A stretch of 64,000 bases of DNA from JBJMLO01 sp045805265. GTDB taxonomy: Bacteria > Actinomycetota > UBA4738 > JACQTL01. The DNA lies in NCBI GenBank assembly GCA_045805265.1, contig JBJMLO010000021.1, positions 115,569 through 179,568 of the forward strand, written 5' to 3'. Below, piece by piece: positions 52,583-60,582 of the stretch. The notes below the pieces were generated by a model. That model did no database searches and was not told the DNA's origin. It saw only the letters and a list, made by a program, of their open reading frames with translations. Positions within the stretch are counted from its first letter, which is position 1, and the number at the start of each line of letters is the position of its first letter. The position numbers and the translations under genes are program-made.

Positions 52583-53092
52583 TGTCAAACCGGGCATGCG
52601 GTTCTCCCGCACCCGGCTTCCCGACACCGTTCACCGCGAGGCATGCGCAGTCCCGTAGCGGACACTTCCGCTGAGGCGATACACGCCGAGGCCCTGCAAC
52701 CAGGCCGAGTCGTACCGGCCTTGCCAGTTCCGCCCCGGGCCGCCCGTGCTTGGTGCTCGCGAAGATGGCCAGACGATCGTGGGCGCAGCGCTCGATCGCG
52801 GAGAAACACCGGGCGGAGTTGCCGCGGCGGTAGTATGGACCCCATCGCTTGACACCCGGCTGACGTTCTCCGCCATATGAGCCACGGAGCGCCCCACGAG
52901 GCGCCGGTTCGTCGCAGCCCTCATCCGTTCCCGCATGGTCGCCATGGCCCGCCGGGATGGCCAGTACCGGAGGTACCACCGGCCCCGCCACTTCCAAGAC
53001 TCCACCTTGTGGCAGTGGAAGCCCAGGAAGTCGAAGCTCTCCTTGCCTCGGTGAGGCAGACGATCCTGGTCTTGTCCGAGTTCAGCTAGAAG
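52583..53092 (-). mobile_element. Group II (class C-like) intron 3' remnant with broken maturase
   Basis: Minus-strand frames between 53090 and 52631 reconstruct the C terminus of a group II intron reverse transcriptase/maturase: LNSDKTRIVCLTE, ESFDFLGFHCHKVESWKWRGRWYL, RWGPYYRRGNSARCFSAIERC and the terminal WLQGLGVYRLSGSVRYGTAHASR followed by stop. At least two frameshifts break it, and the RT palm (YADD) part is missing. A domain V hairpin follows the stop at 52584-52620. The upstream end abuts the TolB-like pseudogene at about 53090. Not mobile. Confidence 0.85.
52584..52620 (-). ncRNA. Group II intron domain V hairpin
   Basis: On the minus strand, GAAGCCGGGTGCGGGAGAACC followed by GCATGCCCGGTTTGAC forms the typical domain V stem with GAGAA-type terminal loop, just downstream of the maturase stop as expected for bacterial class C introns. 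It belongs to the remnant above. Confidence 0.7.
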
Positions 53093-53828
53093 ACCCAGAG
53101 GACGGACCAGACAGTACGGCGCTGGTCCGGGGCCATCCGGGCGGCGAACACGATCTGAGTCCCGACGGGCGACCACGATCCCGACCCGAGATCGAAGTCG
53201 GTGAGCCCGGCCGGGAGATGTCCCGGACCCCGCTGCCCTTCAGCATCACCGTGGAGAGCGCACTCGTTCCATCGGCGTTGTTGCGCACGAACACGATGCG
53301 CTTCCCGTCGGGCGAGTAGTCGCCGGGGATGTCGTCGCCTCCCGGCGTCGATGTGGCCTGGTCAGTCCGCCGCCGTCCGACGACCGCATGGTGTAGATGC
53401 CGTTGCGGCCTCGGGTCAGCCTCGCTCTGACCCTCGCATGCCAGCCGCGTGGCGTCCGGAGACCACACCCAGCAGGCGGTGAACAGACCCGGGTCCGGCA
53501 TCTTCAGCTGGCGAAATGCCCCGGTGTCGGGATTCACGATGGTGGCCGCGCAGTCGTCTGCGCCGTCGGTGCACTGCGCTGCGATGACCACCATGCTGCC
53601 GTCCGGCGACCAGTGGGGGAGCTCCGATGCGCCCGGGAAGAGCCGCCGCTCGTGGCTCCCATCGGAGTTGACAACGTAGGTCACCGTGTCGCCGACCGTC
53701 GGGTCGGACCGCGCGAACACGATCTGCCCATTGGGCCCGGCGACCTTGGCCTCGCTCGGCGCGCCGATCGCGCCGAGGCCGATGATCATCGTTACCGCCA
53801 CGAACGGAACCATCCACCGCCGTTTCAT
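53086..53828 (-). pseudogene. TolB-like secreted beta-propeller protein, frameshifted
   Basis: ATG 53828 starts MKRRWMVPFVAVTMIIGLG (signal peptide), then NGQIVFARSDPTVGDTVTYVV, LPHWSPDGSMVVIAAQC and GDYSPDGKRIVFVRNN, which are PD40/TolB-like blades. The chain needs three frame changes: around the QRHLHHAVVGRRRTD stretch the correct reading is RNGIYTMRSSDGGGLT (in and out), and again after SGVRDIS, where TDFDLGSGSWSPVGTQIVFAARM continues in another frame to a TAG at about 53086. Directly beyond lies the group II intron remnant. Degenerate copy, probably once larger. Confidence 0.75.
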
Positions 53829-53872
53829 CGATCTTCCCTCCCTTTCGTCGTCATGACAGGAGGTTCCGTTCG

Positions 53873-54130
53873 ATGGGTGGGTTTGCCATGGCGTGCGGGG
53901 CGGCTCCCATCCCCGTGTCCTCGGGACAGACGAACAGGCACCGATTGAACCGGGGCGGGAACCGGCAGCTGAACCGGGCGCTGCACACGATCGCGCTGGT
54001 GCAAGCTCGTGTGGACTCTCGGGCGAGAACGTTCGTCGATCGCAAACAAGCGGAAGGCAAGACATGGCTCGAGAGCATTCGATGCGTCGTCTACCGACGG
54101 ATGGTCGACGACCTGGTCGCGGGCATTTGA
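53873..54130 (+). pseudogene. 3' remnant of an IS110-family transposase
   Basis: 85 codons matching the C-terminal Transposase_20 end of IS110/IS116/IS902 enzymes: GAAPIPVSSGQTNRHRLNRG, GNRQLNRALHTIALVQARV, RTFVDRKQAEGKT. The N-terminal DEDD catalytic domain is absent and the tail after EGKTWLESIRC is atypical. No insertion ends were identified. It lies between the TolB-like pseudogene and the patatin module. Confidence 0.8.
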
Positions 54131-54242
54131 CAACATAGGAGCTCACTTGCGCGGCCGCGGCCCCGGAACGATGTCCTGCTGTTCGAGAGCTAGCCGGCGG
54201 GGCGGCGGACCGTCAGGCCGGTGTTGGCAGCAACCGAATGGT

Positions 54243-56081
54243 CTACCGGACGCTCGCGGATGGACCGGGCGACGCGGGGCGACCGGGCCGAGAATCTGGG
54301 GGCAGAGTCCCGACATCCGGCGGAGGAGCGGTCGCCGGGCTGGGTGGCGCCTTCTGCTGCAGTCTCAACAGACTTCCGCCATGTTGGAACATCGGTTCAA
54401 ACAGGAGCAGGTAGGCGTTGCTCCATAGCGCGGCGACCCAGCCGACCAACAGGACGTTCCGAATCCACCTGAACCAAGTCGCGGGCCACATGTCGAGGAA
54501 CTTCGCTCCGTACTTCCACATGGGGAATACCACGGCGAACCCCAGGATAACCAGAGCCAGCACGAGCCAGCCGAGCGGAATCCCGGTCGTCCTGAACCGC
54601 ACCGCTGCTCCGAAGGCCGCCACGGCCGCCGCCCCGGCAATGATCAGGGTCAAGCTCCACAACCAGCGGTGCACGCGCAGTGCCTTGTTGAAGCGGCTCT
54701 TCCCGATCTTCAGCTGGCGCACATATTCCTTAGTCGGACCAGCCATGTAGCCGCGGATGTCCTGAAGTCCCAGTACATCGGGCCACGGAACGGGGACACC
54801 TGAGACGAGGTCGGACCCCGACCAACCCGGATCCTGGATGGCGCTCCCCGCGACCAGGTACCCCGCCGCCATTAGGGACTTCGACTCGACCTCGGAGAAG
54901 GAGTCCAGGTCCGTGCGGATCCGGGCGAGATGGTCCATTACCCGATGGTCAATGCCGAACGCCTCCGACGGTCCCTCTGGCAGCGGATCGAGCGTGGTTC
55001 CACCGCCTTCTCCCCCCGGCCCCAGGTAGCCCTCGCGCTCGACCGATACCCCCCGATGGAGGTGGATGAGTGCCAAGGGGCTGGCGCTGATGTCCGGCGG
55101 GCGGCGTTCGGACGCGCGGAACAACTGCTCCTGACGAACTCGGCCGTACAAAATCCCGTTCGCCCGGAGCAGCACCGACAGGAAGGACGTCTTCGCTGGG
55201 GTCTGGTCGGACATCTGTCCGCCGGTATCGCTGACGACGAAATGGGTGCAGCCCTGGTCGATGAGCGCCTGGACGCCCTGATTGTCGTGGACGCCACCGT
55301 CGCTCAGCTGGATCCGATCCTCGTACATCCCGGAGATCGCCATGGGCTGTAATCCCGCCGGGAACGCCGACGACGCAGCGACGGCGATGGCAAGAGGCAC
55401 GTCATGGGGGTGGTCGTCCAAGTCGCCATAGCTGGCGGGTGCGTCGTATCGGCATACGCGGTCGATGTCGTTCTGCTGACCCTCAAGGATCGCCTCGCCC
55501 ATAGTGACTGCCGAGAATCGCCAAGCCCGCCCGGTGTTGAGCGAGGTGGCGTTGATCAGCAACCGCGGCTGGCATCCTCGTGCAGGCGGACCGTCGTCGA
55601 GGTTCGGACGGTCCAGAAAGGACATCCGGACGGGTGACTCGGCGCCAGGAAGGATGTCCTTTAGGAAATACCGATCGAACAATTCGGCCACCCGGTCGCT
55701 TCGTGAATAGTCCGCCTGACACATTTCCACGTTCTTCCGGTAGCTGGTGAACGCGCGCATCCGCACGTTCTTTCGGACCATCTCCGGGAAATGCTCCGCT
55801 AGGCCGGCAACGATGCTCACCATGTCCCCGTCGTCGAGCGGCCGACCGCTCTCTTCTAGCTTCGCGAGGAGGCGGAGGTAGAACGCCGCGCCCACGATCG
55901 AACCGCCCGAAACCGTGGCGAGCACCTCGACGTGCTTTAGGACGCCGAGTTCGGCGAGGCGCATGAGCACACCGATGTGGAAGAGGGCGGTCCGGAACCC
56001 TCCGCCAGAGAGCGTCAACCCCAACTTGGGCCGTTCCTTCGTTTCGGGGGGGGAGATCCATGTCGTGAGGATGTCTGCCAT
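54243..56081 (-). CDS. Patatin-like phospholipase with C-terminal membrane helices
   Basis: 612 residues. Oxyanion loop SGGGFR at 25-30 (LGLTLSGGGFRTALFHIGVL), nucleophile Ser58 in ATVSGGSIVGA, and catalytic Asp261 in LSDGGVHDNQG. So the Ser-Asp dyad of patatin lipases is complete. After the ~300-residue catalytic domain and a linker come about four hydrophobic helices (SLTLIIAGAAAVAAFGAAV, LGWLVLALVILGFAVVFPMW, IRNVLLVGWVAALWSNAYLLLF) and a Pro-rich tail. It would sit on the membrane it can hydrolyse. It follows its membrane partner by 3 bp, so they form one operon. Patatin effectors are known in CBASS and other abortive systems; no cyclase gene is visible here. Confidence 0.88.
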   Translation of the reverse strand: MADILTTWISPPETKERPKLGLTLSGGGFRTALFHIGVLMRLAELGVLKHVEVLATVSGGSIVGAAFYLRLLAKLEESGRPLDDGDMVSIVAGLAEHFPEMVRKNVRMRAFTSYRKNVEMCQADYSRSDRVAELFDRYFLKDILPGAESPVRMSFLDRPNLDDGPPARGCQPRLLINATSLNTGRAWRFSAVTMGEAILEGQQNDIDRVCRYDAPASYGDLDDHPHDVPLAIAVAASSAFPAGLQPMAISGMYEDRIQLSDGGVHDNQGVQALIDQGCTHFVVSDTGGQMSDQTPAKTSFLSVLLRANGILYGRVRQEQLFRASERRPPDISASPLALIHLHRGVSVEREGYLGPGGEGGGTTLDPLPEGPSEAFGIDHRVMDHLARIRTDLDSFSEVESKSLMAAGYLVAGSAIQDPGWSGSDLVSGVPVPWPDVLGLQDIRGYMAGPTKEYVRQLKIGKSRFNKALRVHRWLWSLTLIIAGAAAVAAFGAAVRFRTTGIPLGWLVLALVILGFAVVFPMWKYGAKFLDMWPATWFRWIRNVLLVGWVAALWSNAYLLLFEPMFQHGGSLLRLQQKAPPSPATAPPPDVGTLPPDSRPGRPASPGPSASVR

Positions 56082-56084
56082 CGC

Positions 56085-57512
56085 CTACCTCCCGTGCTGC
56101 GTTCCCGGCGGGGAGTCGGAGCCCGCGTCGGCGCCGCCGGCTGTGTCGAGCGCCGGCGCCGCAGCGGCTTCTGTGCCGGGCATCGGCGTTCCCCCCGAGG
56201 GCGTGCGGTCTCCCGCGCCCGTCTTCGGCGCTCCACCGGACGAACGGAGGTTCGCGACCCTGTTGAGGAGGTCGAACCAGAACGGCGCGCCGAGTGTCAG
56301 CGCGAGCGCGGTAAGGACCAGCCCGGCGAGCTTCAGCCACGCCTCGGTCGCGTTGTGTGGCACCCGGGCGTCGTCGGGCAGGTCCTTCCACGTCTTCCAG
56401 TTCAGCGTCGGCCACCCGATCGGCAGGCCGAGCCCCTTCAGCGCGTTCTCGCTCTGCTCGAGGCACTGCAGGGAGTTCCGCGGCGGCGGGCTCGCAGACG
56501 GGACCGGCGTGGGGGCCGGGACCGGGCACGGCTCCTCCGTGTTCGCGCTACCGCTCGATCCGCCCGACGATGCGCTCGGCGTCGGGTTCGGCTGGATGAA
56601 CTGGCTCGATGCGTTGACGACGCTGTCGCGGAGCGTCTGGTTGGTCCACAGCGAACGGGCGATCGACACCGTATCGGCGTTCATCACGAAGACCAGTACG
56701 ATCCCGATGAGGAACAGCCAGAGCTTGGTCCGGCGCTTGTACCAGCCCGAGACCCGCGTCATCTTCTCGTCGAACCAGTCCTCGAGGCTCTTGCGCCATG
56801 TGTCGAGGTTTCTACCAGCATCGTGCAGGAGCGTGGTCAGGCGAATCCGGACTGACCCTTCCGGAATGGAGGCCAGCAGCGCATCGACCCGGATGAGGAG
56901 CTCGTCCGTTGTGAGAGGGTCTCGGACACCGGTGATGCCCGCCCCCCGCTGATGGATCGCGGCCCTCGTGTTGTCCTGGTGGCGATCGACCGACCACGTC
57001 GCGTCCCCGCCGGGGGACAGTGTCGCGGCCATGATCTCGTCGTCGATCTGGATCTTGAAGGTGCCGCCCTCTGGGAACCCAAGGACAGTGTTCACCTCGA
57101 GCGTCAAGGCGTTCTCATCGACTTTCTTCGCCAGTCGGGCGGACCCGTCCGCGAACACCGAGAGCAGGTTCTTCGAGAACGTGCTCGTGGCGATGTATGA
57201 GGGGCGGCTGCGCTGCGCGTCAGACCGACGGAGTTGCCGAACCCACCTCGCCGGCGAACTCAGCAACTTGCTGACCCATGACGCGAGGCCGGGCGGGCCC
57301 TTGTCGGAGGCGAGTGCCTGGGTTGACGGGTGGGCAAACAGCGCCCTTGAGAGCGTCGGCCCGACGAGATCGGCGATCCCGGCTTCGAGGTAGTCGGCGC
57401 GCCGGCCGATGAACGCCTCGATGATCTCCTGGAACAGCGAGCAGAGCGTGCTCAGCAGGAAGTACACGAGGACGAGGCCGATGACCACGCCGAGGGCACC
57501 GGAGTTCAGCAC
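56085..57512 (-). CDS. Membrane partner of the patatin phospholipase, unknown family
   Basis: 475 residues from GTG 57512, preceded by AAGGGGGG at good spacing. The N terminus is a membrane helix (LGVVIGLVLVYFLLSTLCSLF) followed by QEIIEAFIGRRADYLEAGIADLV, a block often seen in bacterial proteins encoded beside patatins. A long cytosolic region follows, then a second helix (LWLFLIGIVLVFVMNADTV), an extracellular Ser/Pro/Gly linker with two cysteines, a third helix (LAGLVLTALALTLGAPFWF), and a low-complexity tail. No catalytic motif. Probably a sensor or scaffold that holds or restrains the lipase. Confidence 0.78.
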   Translation of the reverse strand: MLNSGALGVVIGLVLVYFLLSTLCSLFQEIIEAFIGRRADYLEAGIADLVGPTLSRALFAHPSTQALASDKGPPGLASWVSKLLSSPARWVRQLRRSDAQRSRPSYIATSTFSKNLLSVFADGSARLAKKVDENALTLEVNTVLGFPEGGTFKIQIDDEIMAATLSPGGDATWSVDRHQDNTRAAIHQRGAGITGVRDPLTTDELLIRVDALLASIPEGSVRIRLTTLLHDAGRNLDTWRKSLEDWFDEKMTRVSGWYKRRTKLWLFLIGIVLVFVMNADTVSIARSLWTNQTLRDSVVNASSQFIQPNPTPSASSGGSSGSANTEEPCPVPAPTPVPSASPPPRNSLQCLEQSENALKGLGLPIGWPTLNWKTWKDLPDDARVPHNATEAWLKLAGLVLTALALTLGAPFWFDLLNRVANLRSSGGAPKTGAGDRTPSGGTPMPGTEAAAAPALDTAGGADAGSDSPPGTQHGR

Positions 57513-58544
57513 GACGACCCCCCTTCGTCCGAAGGACTTGGAACGACACGGCGGCGGGAACAGTGCGCCGCGCGCAGGTAAGCCTCGCTTAGAGACGGAG
57601 CCGCGCGCGGGCATGGGAACGCACGCGACCGAGTAGATGGAGGTGGACAGTGCAGCACTGTGCAAGCCATATCGACTCCCCGAGCGGCGCCCTGCTCGGC
57701 CGTCGTCCGGACGACGACGATCACCTGTCCAGCGAAGCCTAGCCCGAACGACCTCCAAAACAAACCCCTAATCACCCCTCGAGTCCTTGAGAATCGCTGC
57801 AACACTGAGGGCCTCCTCGCGTGAACCCACCCGCCCTGTCGGCTGCTCCCCGACCATGTCCCGAGAACGCGAACGCCGGTGCAGGGGCGGCAGGAGCCTG
57901 GACCTGATGGTTCACATACGGATTCAGGGGCGGGTGAGATGACGACCGGCGTCCGCCGAGAATCCTCCCTCTGTCGACCTGAGCTCTACCGCTGGGCCCC
58001 CACGGGGACATCGAAATCCGCGGATTCGGCGGATCTCCGCCTGCAGCTCCCAGGTGACCGCGAGGAGTGTTGGATCCGCGCCCTGCTCGAACGCCGGCAG
58101 GGGTGGAGTCTGCGCTACCTTGAGGCTGTGGTTGGGCCGGCGCTGTCGGGCATCACTCCGCAGCCGCGTGATCGCCACGGTCATGCTGTGTTGCGGCGGG
58201 CTCGCCGACCGGCTACCCGCTGCGATGATGTGCGCGGTGATCGTGGCCGGCATCTAACCCAGCTACCCACCGGCTCCGTGCCTGGTTTCCGATCTGTCGG
58301 CCTCGGTCGTGATCACCGTGTGGCAGGACGAACCGGACGTAAATCGTCGCCCCGCGTGGCCCGCATTCCCGAGCTCTTGTCCTTCGACGCTCGCAATGAG
58401 ATGACCGTGTACCGAACGGCCTGGCAGCGGGGCCTGACGTTCGAGGAGTTCGACCTGGCGGACCTCGAGGCGCCCGGCGGCACCGAGGAGCCGGGCGCGT
58501 ACCTCGGGTACTTCGTCGGCCTCCAGGAGTGGAGGCCCCATGTC
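57513..58544. other. 1-kb gap of degraded sequence between the patatin and SIR2 modules
   Basis: No intact gene recognised. Around 58381-58540 on the + strand a short frame reads MTVYRTAWQRGLTFEEFDLADLEAPGGTEEPG-like sequence that looks coding, but it is cut at about 58545 where the transposase remnant begins, so it is probably the stub of a disrupted gene. 57513-58350 shows frames on both strands with poor codon use. The promoter of the patatin operon must lie just above 57512. Confidence 0.5.
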
Positions 58545-59395
58545 GTTGGCCCGGGGTGCCCTGATCGGCGTGCGGATCACCGTGGCTCCTTGGGTCCTGA
58601 AGACGTCGTCGAAGGACCTCGTGAACTTCGAGTCGCGGTCCTGCACGAGGTACCGCACGTTGTCGAGATGACCGGCGATCGCGAGGCTCCTCCCTGCTGA
58701 GTGACCCATGCTTGGGTTGCTTGAGTCAGGGTGGGCGGTGTCGCGGGCGAGGTGGAGTCTTGAGCTCAACTCGATGAAGAACAGCACGCAGAGCGTCCTC
58801 AGCCACGCCGCCTCCACGGTGAAGAAGTCGCAGGCCCAGATGCCTTCTGCCTGGGATTCGGAGGAACTGCGTCCAGGTCGGGCCGTCCCGCCCGGGGGGC
58901 CGGACAGATGCCAGCTCTGCGCTGGATCGAGCGGATCGTCGTTGCGCCGATCCGGATCCCCAGCTTGTGGAGCTCGCCTTGGATCCTGATGCATCCCCAC
59001 CTCGAGTTCTCCCTGCCCATTCGGATCACGAGGTCTCTCAGGTCGGCGTCGACGTAAAGACGGCCCGGGGCGCGCTTCCTGCATTAGGTCCTATTGCGAC
59101 GAACGAGCTCGCCGTGCCACCTTAGGAGCGTCTGGGGAGTGACCAGGAACGACGACCAGCGCTCACGTGGCGGGAGCGTGCCCGCGGCGGTCATCAGCAC
59201 CCGGTCGAGGTGGCGGAGTTGGGGCCGCTTCACCCGGCGGCGCAGCACCGCTAGCTGGTGCCGAATCACGGCGTCCTCGACCTCGAGGCACGCTCGCGCG
59301 GCCGGCCGCCTGCGACCCGGAGCCACCCGCGAACCACCGCGTGGAGGAGGAAGAAGAGCACCCGGCGGATGGCACGGAGCGGCAGGTCAGCATGC
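58545..59395 (-). pseudogene. Integrase-type (rve) transposase remnant, multiply frameshifted
   Basis: Joining three minus frames gives one transposase. N terminus: RRVLFFLLHAVVRGWLRVAG, EVEDAVIRHQLAVLRRRVKR and VTPQTLLRWHGELVRR. Helix-turn-helix: GRENSRWGCIRIQGELHKLG. Integrase core: WACDFFTVEAAWLRTLCVLFFIEL, DRDSKFTRSFDDVFRTQG and TPIRAPRAN. The first two catalytic acidic positions of the DDE core are visible; the final Glu part after RAPRAN is deleted at about 58545. It resembles IS481-like or related integrase-core elements. No terminal repeats found. Inactive. Confidence 0.82.
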
Positions 59396-59559
59396 GAGTC
59401 GGGGTTTCCGCGCCTACAGGCCAAAAGGGATATCGGACCTCCGGGATCCCGGGCGCAATCCCTCGTCAAAGCCAGGCATTGACCGCTGGGGCGGAGAGGC
59501 GTTACTGTCGCCCGCACCGTAAGGGAGGCCGACCTCGCGCTAAGCGCCCGCGAGGGTTG

Positions 59560-59573
59560 GCCTAGGGCTAGGC
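59560..59573. promoter_or_regulatory. Palindrome GCCTAG-GG-CTAGGC before the SIR2 gene
   Basis: A perfect 6-bp inverted repeat with 2-bp centre, 16 bp upstream of ATG 59590. It could be an operator for the SIR2-nSTAND operon or an mRNA hairpin near the ribosome site. Confidence 0.35.
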
Positions 59574-59589
59574 GCCTCACGGGGGACTT

Positions 59590-60582
59590 ATGCGGCCTCG
59601 CCGCGCGGACTCATCACCGGGGGGGGGCACGTCCCTTGGCCTGAAACCACACTTCTCTCGAGTTGCCGCCGCGATCGCCGCCGGTCGCGTCATCCCCTTG
59701 TTGGGGGCTGGTGTGAATCTCTGTGGAAGGCCGACTGATGTGCCCTGGCTGCCCGGCCAAGCTCTCCCAAGTGGATCCGAGCTCGCCGAATACCTCGCCA
59801 GCACCTTCGAGTACGAAGACGGACCGCCTAGTGATCTCTTACGCGTTTCCCAGTACGCCGCTATCATGAGCGGTTCGGGGCCCCTGTATGAAGAGCTACG
59901 CAGGTTGTTTAATGCTGACTACGCTCCCACCCCGGTTCATGGGCTTCTCGCTCGGATCCCTTCCCTCCTTCGGGATAGGGGATACACGCCAAGCTATCAA
60001 CTGATCGTAACCACGAACTACGACGACGCGCTCGAGAGAGCCTTCGCTGAGGCCGATGAACCCGTCGACCTCGTGACCTACGTCGCGGACGGCCCGAATC
60101 GAGGGAGGTTCCTCCACCGGCCCCCGGACGCTGAGATTCGGCTCATCGAGCAGCCAAACGTGTATCAGGATCTCTCACTCGAGAGACGAACTGTAATCCT
60201 CAAGATCCACGGAGCCATCGACCGGACCGATGCCGATCTCGATAGCTACGTGATCACCGAGGATCATTACATTGACTATCTCACGCACACAGACGTCTCG
60301 ACCTGGGTACCGGTAACACTCGCAGCGAAACTGCACCGGAGCCATTTCCTGTTTCTCGGATACAGCCTTCACGACTGGAACTTGCGAGTAATTCTGCATC
60401 GGATTTGGGGAGACCAAAGGCTCTCATGGGCATCGTGGGCGGTTCAGCGCTCTCCTCTTCCGATCGAGCGGCAGTACTGGGCCAAGCGCGACGTCGAGAT
60501 CTTGACGGTTCGTCTCGAGGAATACATCGCTCAGCTCGAGGCGGAGCTTCTGTCACTCCAACGGACTGAGTCCGAAGAATGA
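59590..60582 (+). CDS. SIR2-like NADase, candidate defence effector
   Basis: 330 residues. SIR2-family motifs in order: IPLLGAGVN at 35-43, IVTTNYDDALERAF at 139-152 (conserved Asn143), VILKIHGAID at 202-211 (catalytic His207), ITEDHYIDYL at 222-231, and FLFLGYSLHDWNLR at 253-266. This is the SIR2_2 type used in phage-defence systems (Thoeris, DSR, SIR2-HerA, Avs), which hydrolyses NAD, rather than a protein deacetylase; zinc cysteines of deacetylases are absent. ATGA overlap with the following nSTAND gene implies a two-gene system. CGGGGG 6 nt before ATG 59590 serves as ribosome site. Confidence 0.9.
   Translation: MRPRRADSSPGGGTSLGLKPHFSRVAAAIAAGRVIPLLGAGVNLCGRPTDVPWLPGQALPSGSELAEYLASTFEYEDGPPSDLLRVSQYAAIMSGSGPLYEELRRLFNADYAPTPVHGLLARIPSLLRDRGYTPSYQLIVTTNYDDALERAFAEADEPVDLVTYVADGPNRGRFLHRPPDAEIRLIEQPNVYQDLSLERRTVILKIHGAIDRTDADLDSYVITEDHYIDYLTHTDVSTWVPVTLAAKLHRSHFLFLGYSLHDWNLRVILHRIWGDQRLSWASWAVQRSPLPIERQYWAKRDVEILTVRLEEYIAQLEAELLSLQRTESEE

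Noticed and set aside
54243..57512. CBASS system with patatin effector
   Set aside because: No CD-NTase or accessory cap gene is found nearby; the neighbour is a membrane protein of unknown family.
57924..58253. Minus-strand frame of about 109 codons
   Set aside because: Composition and codon use do not look coding, overlapping frames exist on the other strand, and no motif is visible.
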